Below, one piece after another: positions 1 through 9,200 of a stretch of DNA of 64,000 nt. A model generated the notes under the pieces. That model had not been told where the DNA came from and did no database searches. It worked only from the letters and a program-made list of their open reading frames with translations. A program made the translations under genes and the position numbers. Origin of the DNA: Rhizobium leguminosarum (GTDB lineage: Bacteria; Pseudomonadota; Alphaproteobacteria; Rhizobiales; Rhizobiaceae); assembly GCF_001652265.1 (NCBI RefSeq), contig NZ_LWBS01000450.1, positions 124,001 to 188,000 of the forward strand, given 5' to 3'. Numbering within the stretch: the first letter of the stretch is position 1; each line of letters begins with the position of its first letter.

Positions 1-585
1 CGACTTATGGCCGATCATCGAATCCGCCGTGTTCAGCATCTTGTAGGCGAAGAGCCCCGGCAGGCCGAAGACGGCATACCAGAGCGCCGGCGCGACGACG
101 CCGTCGGAGAAATTCTCGGCGAGGCTTTCGATCGCCGCGCGGCAGACGGCTGGCTCGTCCAGTGTCTCGGGATCGCGTCCGACGATGCGGGAGACGGCGG
201 CCTGCCCGCCGGCAAGCCCCTCGTCGCGTATGGCGAGGGCAACGGCCGCGACGTGATCGGCAAGGCTTTTCTGCGCCAGGAAGATCGCCACCAGCCCGGT
301 CTCCAGCAAGATGCCGACAAGGCCGAACAGCGCGAAGAACCGGTTGAACACGAAGCCTGCGGCCACCGTCAAAAGAAGCAGCGCCAAGATAGCGGCGATA
401 CCGTTCATTCGGCGTTGCGAGCCCGTGAGGCTTGCTGGGTTGAGTTGCCGGTCGGCATAGGAGATCGCCGCGCCGAAGACGACGACGGGATGCGGCATCC
501 GCGACCACAGCCATTGCGGATCGCCGGCGATCCGGTCGAGCAGCAGCGCCAGAAGCAGTACGAGAAGGTTTTCGTCGATCGTCAT
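1..585 (-). CDS. cobD: Adenosylcobinamide-phosphate synthase CobD (CbiB), partial
   Basis: Membrane enzyme that attaches the aminopropanol arm to adenosylcobyric acid, late in cobalamin synthesis. Only the first 195 codons are present; the gene leaves the window on the left. The visible protein begins MTIDENLLVLLLALL, continues with the family stretch DRIAGDPQWLWSRMPHPV, has a hydrophobic segment near residues 62-100, and ends in the conserved NTADSMIGHK motif. The family is usually about 320 residues, so roughly 60% is seen. The ATG at 585 overlaps the cobC stop as ATGA, so translation is probably coupled to cobC. Confidence 0.93.
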   Translation of the reverse strand, partial: MTIDENLLVLLLALLLDRIAGDPQWLWSRMPHPVVVFGAAISYADRQLNPASLTGSQRRMNGIAAILALLLLTVAAGFVFNRFFALFGLVGILLETGLVAIFLAQKSLADHVAAVALAIRDEGLAGGQAAVSRIVGRDPETLDEPAVCRAAIESLAENFSDGVVAPALWYAVFGLPGLFAYKMLNTADSMIGHKS

Positions 586-1646
586 CGCTCAAATCTCTTA
601 AGGGCTTCGCCAAGCCGCCTGTCTGCCGTCGGATCGGGCGTCAGCCCGAAACGCAGCCAATTCGGCGCATACTCGAACTTGCGGACGAGAATATGATGGC
701 GGCAGAGATGCATGTAAATGTCGTCGGCTCTCACATCGGCGACAAGGGTGAAGAGTGCCGTTCCTCCAGCCATCCGCAACCCCGCGCCCTTCAGCACTGC
801 ATGCAGGCCGGTACAACGTTCATTGATGCGACTGCGGATAGCAGAAACGTCCGATCGCAGCAGCGAACCTGCAATCGAAAGGGCCGGTCCGGACACCGCC
901 CAAGGTCCGAGCCAATCTTCGAAACGCGCGAGAATATCGCCGCGCGCAATCGCAAAACCGAGCCGGAGGCCGGCAAGTCCAAAGAACTTGCCAAAGGAGC
1001 GGAAGATGATGAGGTTCGAAAGCTGCGGCGCACGGGATGCAAGGCTGAGCGCTGGATCGGTATCACCGAAGGCTTCATCGACGACAAGAAACCCGCCTGC
1101 TGCCTTCATCCTGTCATGCAGGGCAATCAGCATTTCGGCCGGCCATGCCAGCCCATCAGGATTGTTCGGATTGACGACGACAGCCAGCCTATGCCCGGCT
1201 CCGATCGCAGCAATATCGTCGACCGCATCGACGGCAAAACCGGCCGAGGCGAAGGCGCGCGCATACTCGCCATAGGTCGGCGATACCACGGCGATCCTAT
1301 CGTCCGTCACGGCAACCCTGTTGTCCGTCACATCGACTCGCTCGCCCGTGACGCCAACCAGCCTACCCGCCTCGACCAGACGTGGCAGAAGCTGGATCAC
1401 CGATTGTGTGCCGGGCACTGGTAGCGGCAGAATCTCGCCGCTGCCGTAGTGGTCGCGCGCCACGCGCCTTGCCTCATCGACGAGGTGGCTGTCCGGCAGG
1501 CGGTGCCAGGCTGGCGCCGGAATGTCAGGCAGCCCGACGGGGCACGGATTGATGCCTGTGGAAAGATCGAGCCAGTCTTCCGGCCTTCCGCCGAACGCGG
1601 CGGCGGCCACGGCGATGCCACCGCCATGGGCGATCGGTGCGCTCAT
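582..1646 (-). CDS. cobC: L-threonine-O-3-phosphate decarboxylase CobC
   Basis: PLP-dependent, class I aminotransferase-fold enzyme that supplies (R)-1-aminopropan-2-ol phosphate for the cobalamin side chain. Of 354 residues, NPNNPDG lies at 160-166, the VVDEAF aspartate at 190, and the PLP lysine is K220 in SFGKFFGLAGLRLG. Both ends overlap their neighbours by ATGA (cobB upstream, cobD downstream), giving a tight cobABCD unit. Residues 99-119 are three tandem seven-residue units (VTGERVD, VTDNRVA, VTDDRIA) placed just before the VVSPTYGEY motif; this looks like a minisatellite expansion in a surface loop and is noted separately. Confidence 0.93.
   Translation of the reverse strand: MSAPIAHGGGIAVAAAAFGGRPEDWLDLSTGINPCPVGLPDIPAPAWHRLPDSHLVDEARRVARDHYGSGEILPLPVPGTQSVIQLLPRLVEAGRLVGVTGERVDVTDNRVAVTDDRIAVVSPTYGEYARAFASAGFAVDAVDDIAAIGAGHRLAVVVNPNNPDGLAWPAEMLIALHDRMKAAGGFLVVDEAFGDTDPALSLASRAPQLSNLIIFRSFGKFFGLAGLRLGFAIARGDILARFEDWLGPWAVSGPALSIAGSLLRSDVSAIRSRINERCTGLHAVLKGAGLRMAGGTALFTLVADVRADDIYMHLCRHHILVRKFEYAPNWLRFGLTPDPTADRRLGEALKRFER
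1290..1352 (-). repeat. Three 21-bp tandem repeats inside cobC
   Basis: Three imperfect in-frame copies of a 21-nt unit encode VTGERVD, VTDNRVA and VTDDRIA (cobC residues 99-119). The copies differ at several codons, so the expansion is not brand new. The array lies between the end of an N-terminal helix (LVEAGRLVG) and the conserved VVSPTYGEY segment. Confidence 0.8.
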
Positions 1647-2950
1647 GCGGAGGCTCCGGCCAGATCGATCAGATGCATGTAGGAGCCCGCCACCTGCTCG
1701 CGCCGCAGCCCGGCCATGCCGAGATCGGTTCCGAGCGCATCCTGCACCTGAAAAAGCCGCTTGCCCTCGCCCTCTGAGACGACGCTGGAATAGTGGAATT
1801 CATGGGCCGTCATCATCCGCGCGAAGAAGGCGCCGTCGAGCGGCACAACACGGCGATAGCCGAGATGGCGCTTTCGCTCCGCATAACTGGTGACGACGGG
1901 CAGCAGGCCGAGCATTTCGTGGCGCTGCCCCTCCGCGTCGATCAACCCGTCGCCAAGCACCATGTAGCCGCCGCACTCGCCATAGATCCGGATGTCGCGC
2001 GCTGCCGCATCGAGCATGCCGGCGCGAAAATTCTGCGCCTCTGCAAGCCGTCCGGCATGCAGCTCGGGATAACCGCCGGGCAGATAGATCGCATCGGCAT
2101 CCAAAGCCGGCGCCTCGTCGGCGAGCGGCGAGAAAAAGGAGATCGCAGCACCCCGGCGGCGCCAGCCGAGCAGCATATGCTCGTAGGAAAAGGCAAAGGC
2201 GACATCGCGGGCCACGGCGATGCGTGCGCCCAGCGGCGGCAACCGGTCGATATTGGCGGCCGACGGCCGGTTGAGCCCCTGCTTTGCGATGCGCAGCAGG
2301 AACTCGAAATTGCATTCCTCGGAGACCGCATCCGCCGCATGGTCGATGAAAGCGTCGAGCGTGGCATGTTCGCCGGCCTGGACCAGCCCGAGATGGCGCT
2401 CCGGCAGGGAAAGCCGTTTGTCGTTGCCGATTACGGCGATGACGGGCATGCGGATAGCCTCCAGCGCCTGCCGCAGCATCGCCTCGTGGCGGTCGCTGCC
2501 GACCTTGTTGAGGATGACGCCGGCAACGCGGACATCGGCACGGAAACCGGCAAAACCGGAAACCAGCGGCGCCACCGATTGCGACATGCGCGAGGCGTCG
2601 ACGACGAGCACCACGGAAAGGCCGAGCTGGGCGGCAAGATCGGCTGCCGTGCCCCGCCCGTCGGCTGCTCCGTCGAAAAGCCCCATCATCGCCTCGATGA
2701 CGAGAATGCGGTCGCCGGAGCGGTGAAGGGCGGCATTGGCCGAGATCAATTCCCCACGCATCGCCCAGGGATCGAAATTCAGGCAGAGCGTGCCGCTCGC
2801 CGCCGCATGGAAGGCGGGATCGATATAGTCGGGGCCGGCTTTGCCGGGCGCGACCGCAATGCCGCGCCGGCGAAGCGCTCGGAGCAACCCGAGCGTTACC
2901 GTCGTCTTGCCGGCACCGGAGGAAGGGGCTGCGATCAGGAGGCCGCTCAT
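1643..2950 (-). CDS. cobB: Hydrogenobyrinic (cobyrinic) acid a,c-diamide synthase CobB
   Basis: ATP- and glutamine-dependent amidase that converts hydrogenobyrinic acid to its a,c-diamide, the substrate for cobalt insertion. It has 435 residues in two domains: an N-terminal dethiobiotin-synthetase-like ATPase with the P-loop SSGAGKTT (10-17), and a C-terminal class I glutamine amidotransferase-like domain with nucleophile C326 in YGECGGYM and histidines in HEFHYS (383-388) and near H426. ATGA overlaps join it to cobA upstream and cobC downstream. Length and motifs fit the family with nothing missing. Confidence 0.95.
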   Translation of the reverse strand: MSGLLIAAPSSGAGKTTVTLGLLRALRRRGIAVAPGKAGPDYIDPAFHAAASGTLCLNFDPWAMRGELISANAALHRSGDRILVIEAMMGLFDGAADGRGTAADLAAQLGLSVVLVVDASRMSQSVAPLVSGFAGFRADVRVAGVILNKVGSDRHEAMLRQALEAIRMPVIAVIGNDKRLSLPERHLGLVQAGEHATLDAFIDHAADAVSEECNFEFLLRIAKQGLNRPSAANIDRLPPLGARIAVARDVAFAFSYEHMLLGWRRRGAAISFFSPLADEAPALDADAIYLPGGYPELHAGRLAEAQNFRAGMLDAAARDIRIYGECGGYMVLGDGLIDAEGQRHEMLGLLPVVTSYAERKRHLGYRRVVPLDGAFFARMMTAHEFHYSSVVSEGEGKRLFQVQDALGTDLGMAGLRREQVAGSYMHLIDLAGASA

Positions 2951-3786
2951 GCCCGCACCTTGCCGGACCGGCGAAACGGATCGGGCTGCAGCCGCCGTCC
3001 AGCGAGTGCGCCGAGCCAGTCGAGCGAGGCCCTCAGCCGCACCACCTCGCCGACGACGACCACCGCCGGCGGCTCCAGCCCGGAGACAGCCACGGCCTCG
3101 GTCGCCTCTCCGAGCGTCGTTTCCAGCACCTGCTGCCGGCCGGTGGCGGCATTGCAGACGAAGGCGACGGGTTCCGACGGCAGCCGGCCGGCGGCCATCA
3201 GGCGGGCACTGATCTCGGCGATATGCTTCATCGCCATGTACATGACGATGACGGGCGAGCCACGGCCGATTGCCTCCCAGTTGATCCGGTCAGGCACGAT
3301 GCCGGAGGAATCATGGCCGGTGAGGAAGGTCACGGCATGGTTGATGTCGCGATGCGTCACCGGGATGCCGGCATAGGCAAGCCCGCCGATGCCGGCGGTG
3401 ATGCCGGGCACGATGCGGAAGGGGATGTTGTACTCAACCAGAGTCAGCGCTTCCTCGCCGCCGCGGCCGAAGACGAAGGGATCGCCGCCCTTCAGCCGCA
3501 GCACTCGCTTGCCGGCGCGCGCCAGTTCCACCAGCCGCAACGAGATATCGCGCTGTTTCGCCGAAGGCTTGCCGCCGCGTTTACCGGCATATTCCAACAG
3601 CGTTTCGGGCCGCGCCAGCGCCAGGCATTCCTCGTTGACCAGCGCGTCGTGGACGATGACGTCGGCCTCGGAAAGCCCCTTGGCGGCAAGCAGTGTCAAA
3701 AGGCCGGGATCGCCGGGACCGGCGCCGACGAGCCAGACGCTGCCCGGCTCCAGCGCCGGAAGATGGGAGAATGCGGCATCGATCAT
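2947..3786 (-). CDS. cobA: Uroporphyrinogen-III C-methyltransferase CobA (SUMT)
   Basis: Uses two S-adenosylmethionine molecules to make precorrin-2, the entry point to the corrin pathway. The 279 residues carry VGAGPGDPGLLTLLAAKGL (20-38), GKRGGKPS (68-75), RLKGGDPFVFGRGGEE (97-112) and the SAM loop PGITAGIGG (127-135), all standard for monofunctional SUMT; no CysG oxidase or ferrochelatase domain is fused. First gene of the cobABCD run. No B12 box is visible in the 188 bp upstream, so this unit may be driven from its own AT-rich promoter region or by read-through from the nucleoside hydrolase gene. Confidence 0.95.
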   Translation of the reverse strand: MIDAAFSHLPALEPGSVWLVGAGPGDPGLLTLLAAKGLSEADVIVHDALVNEECLALARPETLLEYAGKRGGKPSAKQRDISLRLVELARAGKRVLRLKGGDPFVFGRGGEEALTLVEYNIPFRIVPGITAGIGGLAYAGIPVTHRDINHAVTFLTGHDSSGIVPDRINWEAIGRGSPVIVMYMAMKHIAEISARLMAAGRLPSEPVAFVCNAATGRQQVLETTLGEATEAVAVSGLEPPAVVVVGEVVRLRASLDWLGALAGRRLQPDPFRRSGKVRA

Positions 3787-3974
3787 CCTGCTGATCTAGG
3801 CCCCGCAAAGGGCAAGGTCAACGCCGCGCCCATCACCTCACTTGAAGTTGCTGCGATTGATATGACTCACCTTGCGAAGAGGCGGATTCGAATTCTCGAA
3901 AAACCTGCACAACCATATGAATATATTATCATATATCGGGAAGGCCGGCGCGATGCCGCCGGCTCTCCCATCCC
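3787..3974. promoter_or_regulatory. Intergenic region upstream of cobA
   Basis: 188 bp between the nucleoside hydrolase stop and the cobA ATG. It has an AT-rich, partly palindromic core near 3912-3940 (catatgaatatattatcat), plausible as a promoter for cobA on the minus strand. A short GC-rich inverted pair at 3944-3964 (gccggc...gccggc), just after the hydrolase stop, could be a weak terminator; it lacks a U-run. Confidence 0.4.
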
Positions 3975-4928
3975 TCAGGCTGCAAGCAGCGTATTGCGGA
4001 TGAGGTCGAGGACCTTCTCCGATTCAATACCGGTGCAGACGACCTGGCTCGGCAGCCCATCCCAAGCGCCGTCAGGCGGAAAACGCCGGGCGTCCGGCCT
4101 AACGATCGTCTGACCGTCGGCGATGCCGCCGCAGACGACGCGCACCGCACCCGATATCGACGAGAACAGCTCCGGCACCACGACATAGACGCAGGCGCAA
4201 CTGTCATGCACCATCATGCCGTCTTCAACCGCGTGCTTGTAGAAATCGATGTAGGACTGCGAGAGTGCGTCGAGCTGCTTGACCGCTTTGTCACCCCTGG
4301 CCGCCATCTCGCCGAGATAGCTGCGGCTCATCGTGGTGATCGCGGTGACGTCGAGGCCGATGACGGCGACCTTCCAGGGCGCGGTCATGACGATGTCGGC
4401 AGCCTCAGGATCACCGTGGATATTGGCCTCGGCGACCGGCGAGACATTGCCCGGCACATAGAAATTGCCGCCCATGATGACGACGTCCTTGGCCAGCGTC
4501 GCAATCTCGGGATCTTCCTTCAGCGCCAGCGCCAGGTTGGTCATTCGGCCAACGGCGACGAGTCGCACTTCGCCCGGATGGGCGCGCACCGTGTCAATGA
4601 TAAAGCGATGCGCCGGGCGCGGATCGAGCGGCAGGTCGATCGTCTCGGGCACGTCGATATCACCGAGGCCGTTCTCGCCATGCACCATGGCCGGCCATGG
4701 CCGCTCCGCACGCGAGGAATCGATGGTGACGCTGGCGCCTTTGGAAACGGGTGCCGGAATATTCCATTCACGCTTGAGGAAGAGCGCATTGCGCGTCGTC
4801 GTCTCGACCGAGGCGTTGCCGAAAACCGTGGTGATGCCGAGAAGGTCGATTTCGGGATGGCGATGCAGGAAGAGAAGCGCCATGGCGTCGTCGACGCCAG
4901 GGTCAGTGTCATAGATGACCTTGTGCAT
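3975..4928 (-). CDS. Inosine-uridine-preferring nucleoside hydrolase family protein
   Basis: Predicted N-ribohydrolase that splits a nucleoside into base and ribose. The family calcium-binding signature DTDPGVDDAMA is at residues 8-18; the downstream metal/ribose-binding segment IMGGNFYVPGNVSP and the aspartate in AVIGLDVT are also visible. At 317 residues it is full length. It lies between cobE and cobA on the same strand, an unusual neighbour for cobalamin genes. The substrate cannot be read from sequence; pyrimidine or purine nucleoside salvage is the default, and a link to corrinoid lower-ligand turnover is only speculation. Confidence 0.88.
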   Translation of the reverse strand: MHKVIYDTDPGVDDAMALLFLHRHPEIDLLGITTVFGNASVETTTRNALFLKREWNIPAPVSKGASVTIDSSRAERPWPAMVHGENGLGDIDVPETIDLPLDPRPAHRFIIDTVRAHPGEVRLVAVGRMTNLALALKEDPEIATLAKDVVIMGGNFYVPGNVSPVAEANIHGDPEAADIVMTAPWKVAVIGLDVTAITTMSRSYLGEMAARGDKAVKQLDALSQSYIDFYKHAVEDGMMVHDSCACVYVVVPELFSSISGAVRVVCGGIADGQTIVRPDARRFPPDGAWDGLPSQVVCTGIESEKVLDLIRNTLLAA

Positions 4929-4997
4929 GAGATATCCTCTAGATGTGAACCGTGAAGCAGCCGGGCGGCGCCGCGAATTGGCGCAACCATAACGCCA

Positions 4998-5046
4998 GAG
5001 AATGATGCTGAAAAGTGTGAGCGGTTTTCAGACGACATCATGCTCT
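4998..5046. repeat. RIME-like palindromic repeat, copy A
   Basis: About 49 bp with nested inverted repeats: an outer pair near agagaatgatg / catcatgctct and an inner hairpin ctgaaaa-gtgtgagcgg-ttttcag. It matches copy C at 62413-62463, except that the inner stem has changed from ccgaaaa/ttttcgg to ctgaaaa/ttttcag on both sides, a compensatory change that keeps pairing. It lies just 3' of cobE. Confidence 0.85.
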
Positions 5047-5049
5047 ATT

Positions 5050-5478
5050 TTATTGATTTGATACAGATTCTGCGACCCGCTGTGCCAATGCCGCCGTCGC
5101 ATGCGCAGATTTGATCTTGGCAACGGCAAGCTCGGCCGAGGCGCCCGCTGCCGCTAGTGCTGCCGCCTCCGCAACGCCATGGCAGCCAACGCGGGCAAAG
5201 ACGATCTCCGACGGGTTCTTCAGCCGCGGCGTCTCCCCTTCCAGCCGTGCGGCGGTAAAGAATACCGCCGGCACCGAGAAGTGCGCCGCCACCGCAAGCA
5301 CCGCCGGCTCGTTCTTACGGGTATAGATCGAGGCAACGGCCGCCAGCGCCTCCCCGCTGACCTCGGCCTTACGAAGCGCCTGTTTGGCTAGAGCCAGCAT
5401 CTCCTGTGCCGGCGTGCCGCGCTCGCAGCCGAGCCCGAGCACGAGGCGCCGAACGGTGTCGAATCGGACTTCATCCAT
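5050..5478 (-). CDS. cobE: Cobalamin biosynthesis protein CobE (CbiG C-terminal-like)
   Basis: Small protein of 142 residues matching the CobE/CbiG C-terminal family: N-terminal LVLGLGCERGTPAQEM, central IYTRKNEPAVLAVAAHFSVP and PSEIVFARVGCHGVAEAAAL near 89-108. Its role in the aerobic pathway is only partly understood; family context suggests assistance during ring contraction or handling of corrin intermediates. It is 115 bp downstream of cobO on the same strand, so it could be the last gene of the riboswitch-controlled run. Its last codons and stop abut repeat copy A, so the extreme C-terminus may derive from that repeat. Confidence 0.85.
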   Translation of the reverse strand: MDEVRFDTVRRLVLGLGCERGTPAQEMLALAKQALRKAEVSGEALAAVASIYTRKNEPAVLAVAAHFSVPAVFFTAARLEGETPRLKNPSEIVFARVGCHGVAEAAALAAAGASAELAVAKIKSAHATAALAQRVAESVSNQ

Positions 5479-5593
5479 GACGAATAGCCAACCAAAATTC
5501 CAACGGACACTCTCTCACGTGAATGTTTAGAACAGAGCACGAGGCCCACAACGCTGCCGGCGCGCTTTGGCCGACAGGAGCCGATCCTGATGT

Positions 5594-6244
5594 TCAGAAC
5601 TCTATACCCGGCTGGCCCTTGATGCCGGAGCGGAAGGGATGTTTGACGAGTTCCATCTCAGTCACCAGATCGGCGATCTCGATCAGTTCCTCCTTGGCGT
5701 TGCGCCCCGTCAGCACGACATGCGTCATATGGGGCTTCTCGCTCTTCAGGAAAGCGACGACATCGTTGATGTCGAGATAGTCGTAGCGTAGCGCGATGTT
5801 GATCTCGTCGAGCAGCACCATGGAATTGCTCTCGTCGCGGATCAGTTCCTTGGCCTTTTCCCATGCGGCAGAGGCTGCGGCGACATCGCGGGCGCGGTCC
5901 TGCGTTTCCCAGGTGAAACCCTCGCCCATCGTGTGGAACTGGCAGAGATCGGAGAAATGCTTCTCGATCAGGTCACGCTCGCCGGTCCACATTGCGCCCT
6001 TGATGAACTGCACGACGGCCGACGGCTTGCCGTGGGCGATGTGACGGAAGATCATACCGAAGGCGGCAGACGACTTGCCCTTGCCCTTGCCGGTATGGAC
6101 GATGATCAGCCCCTTGCCGTCCGTCTTCGTCGCCATGATCTTGTCGCGCGCGGCCTTCTTCTTCGCCATCTTCTCGGCATGGCGCGCATCGTCCTTGCCA
6201 ACTCCGCCTTCTGCGATCTCGCTATCAGGGGTCTCGTCGCTCAT
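5594..6244 (-). CDS. cobO: Cob(I)yrinic acid a,c-diamide adenosyltransferase CobO
   Basis: Transfers the 5'-deoxyadenosyl group of ATP to cob(I)yrinic acid a,c-diamide, forming the Co-C bond. The 216 residues have a lysine-rich N-terminus (MAKKKAARDKIMATK), the atypical P-loop HTGKGKGKSSAAFG (50-63), FIKGAMWTGE and the Walker-B-like LLDEINIALRYDYL. These are BtuR/CobA-type adenosyltransferase hallmarks, unlike PduO-type enzymes. The ATG overlaps the cobN stop as ATGA, placing CobO directly after the cobaltochelatase it serves. Confidence 0.95.
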   Translation of the reverse strand: MSDETPDSEIAEGGVGKDDARHAEKMAKKKAARDKIMATKTDGKGLIIVHTGKGKGKSSAAFGMIFRHIAHGKPSAVVQFIKGAMWTGERDLIEKHFSDLCQFHTMGEGFTWETQDRARDVAAASAAWEKAKELIRDESNSMVLLDEINIALRYDYLDINDVVAFLKSEKPHMTHVVLTGRNAKEELIEIADLVTEMELVKHPFRSGIKGQPGIEF

Positions 6245-9200
6245 TGGGTCACCTCATTCTGTTGTGTAGCAGCCAGGTCGAACCGGGCCGAATTGCTGCG
6301 CGGCGTCCAGAGGCTGCGGTCGATCGCTTCGCGCAGCCGCTCCTTCATCTCGTCGAACGCCGCCGGGTTCTTCTCGATCATGAAATCGCGCACGCCGGGA
6401 TCGCCAACGAAAGCCTGGTAAACCGCCTCGAAATGATGTTTGCCGACCGCACCTGTCGTTGCCGCGAAGGCGAAGAGATAATCGACGGTGGCAGCGATCT
6501 CGGCGGCACCCTTGTAGCCGTGGCGCATGACGCCCGATATCCACTTCGGATTGACGACGCGGCCGCGCACGACCCGGCCGATCTCCTCTTCCAGCGAACG
6601 GATCACCGGCTTTTCCGGCCTGGAATGGTCGTTATGATAAATCGAAGGGCGCGCGCCGGCGAGCTGCTCGGCGGCGGCGGCCATGCCGCCCTCGAACTGG
6701 TAATAGTCGTCGCTGTCGAGCAGGTCGTGCTCGCGATTGTCCTGGTTCTGGATCACGGCCTGCACCGAGCGCAGCCGCTCCTCGAACAGGCCGCGTTCGG
6801 CCCTGCCCTCCTCGCCGGCGCCGTAGGCATAGCTGCCCCAGACAAGATAGGCCTCGGCGAGATCGGCGCGCCGCTCCCAGCCCTTTTCGTCGATCAGCGC
6901 CTGCAGCCCGGCGCCATAGGCGCCGGGCTTCGAACCGAAAACGCGGTAGCCCGCCCGGCGCTTTGCCGAGACTTCGTCCAGGCCGGCGGCACCAAGCCTT
7001 GCCGCCTCGCCGCGCATGCGCTCGGCAATGGGATTGTCGGCAGCATCCTCCTCCAGCGCGCCGACGGCGCGGATCGCCTTGTCGAACAGCGCGATCTGCT
7101 CGGGAAAGGCATCGCGGAAGAAGCCGGAAATGCGGAGCGTCACGTCAACGCGCGGCCGCCCGAGCATCGCCGGCGGAACGATCTCGTAGCCGGTGACGCG
7201 GCGCGAGCTCATGTCCCAGAGCGGCTTGACGCCGATCAGCGCCAGCGCCTGGGCAATATCGTCGCCGCCAGTGCGCATGTTTGACGTGCCCCAAGCCGTC
7301 AGCCCGAAGGAGACAGGCCATTCGCCGTGATCCTGCACATAGCGGCGGACAAGCAGTTCCGCCGATTTTTTGCCGAGTTCGTAGGCGGCCGGCGTCGGCA
7401 CCGCGCGGCTGTCGACGGAGTAAAAATTCCGTCCGGTCGGCAGTACGTCAGGACGCCCGCGCGTCGGCGCGCCGGAAGGGCCGGGCGCCACGAACCGGCC
7501 GTCGAGCCCTTTGAGCAAACCTTCGATCTCGGCCGAGCCGCAGGCGACGATGGAGGGCTTGAGGCGGATCTCGATCTCGGAGAGCACCACCCGTGTCGCC
7601 TTCCAGTCCTCGGGGCATTTGCTCTCGCCGGAAACGAACTTCGCTGAGAGTAGTTCGATGCGCTCGACAGTGTCTCCGTTGGTTCGCCATGGAGCATCTA
7701 GAACATCTGCGAGGACTGCGGGCCGTGAGCCGGTCCAGGTGGCAGCCATGTCGGTGTCGAGAGGGTCGAAGGAAGGCCCCTCCCCAACCCCTCCCCACAG
7801 GTGGGAGGGGCTTTCTGGGCGCATCGTCTCACCATCGGCCTTGGCCGCAAAGGTTGCCGCAAGCGCCGCGTTAAGTCCCTCCCCCTTGTGGGGAGGGGTT
7901 GGGGAGGGGTTTTTCACCGCATCCGCCGCGATCGCCCGCTGCAAACTCGCATCACCGCCCTCGCCAAGCCCGCGCGGCACCCGCGCCAGCGCCACGGTCA
8001 GGTCCGTCAAGAGCCGCCCCTCGGGCGACACGCCGAACACATGCAGCCCATCGCGGATCTGCATTTCCTTGAGGTCGCAGAGATAGGCGTCGAGCTTCTT
8101 CAGCGCTTCGCCCTCGCTTTCGCCCTTCGCAATACCCGCATCCCGGTCAAGGCCGATATCGGCAACAAGATCGAGGATCTGCCGGCTGAGCAGGCGGATG
8201 CGGCGGGGATCGCCGCCGGACGCCTCGTAATATTCGTCGACCAGCGCCTCCAGATCCTTCAGCGGCCCATAGCTCTCGGCCCGGGTCAAAGGCGGGGTCA
8301 GATGATCGATGATCACAGCAGCACTTCGGCGCTTGGCCTGCGTGCCCTCGCCCGGATCGTTGACGATGAAGGGATAAAGGTGCGGCAGCGGCCCGAGGAT
8401 CGCCTCGGGATAACAGCTTTCAGACAGCGCCAGCGCCTTGCCCGGCAGCCATTCGAGATTGCCGTGCTTGCCCATATGGATGACGGCATGGGCGCCGAAT
8501 TCGCGGCGCAGGAAAGCGTAGAAGGCGAGATAACCGTGCGGCGGCACGAGATCCGGCGAATGATAGCTCTCTTTCGGATCGATATTATAGCCGCGTGCCG
8601 GCTGGATGCCGACGAGCACCTTGCCGAAGCGCGCGAAAGGCAGGGCGAAGACGCCCTCGCGAAAATATGGATCGTCTTGCGGATTGCCCCAGCGGGCTCT
8701 CACCTCATCCTGAATCTTATTGGGAAGAGACTCCAGGAAGCTGTTGTACAGACTCAGAGAAAGCGTTTCGCGGATGATCTTTCCGTCGGAACCGGAATTG
8801 GTCGGCCCTTCCATCAGGTGGCGGATCAGCGCATCGCCGTCGGCGGGAATCTCGGCGACCGGATACCCCGCCGATCGTATGGCGCGAAGCACCTCGATGG
8901 TGCCGGCCGGCGTATCCAAACCGACGCCGTTGCCGAGCCGACCGTCCCGGTTCGGATAATTCGCCATGACGAGCGCGATGCGTCGGTCGCGCGCTGACGT
9001 CTTCCGCAGCCGCGCCCAATTGGCGGCAAGCTCCGCAGTATAACGCACCCGGCCAGCATCCGATTCGCTGGCGACAATATTCGTCTCGACGGCAGCATCG
9101 TAGCGCGCCGCCGTCTTGAAGGAGATCGCCCGCGCCAGCACCCGGCCATCGACTTCAGGCAGTGCCACGTTCATGCCGAGATCGCGCGCCGACAAGCCTT

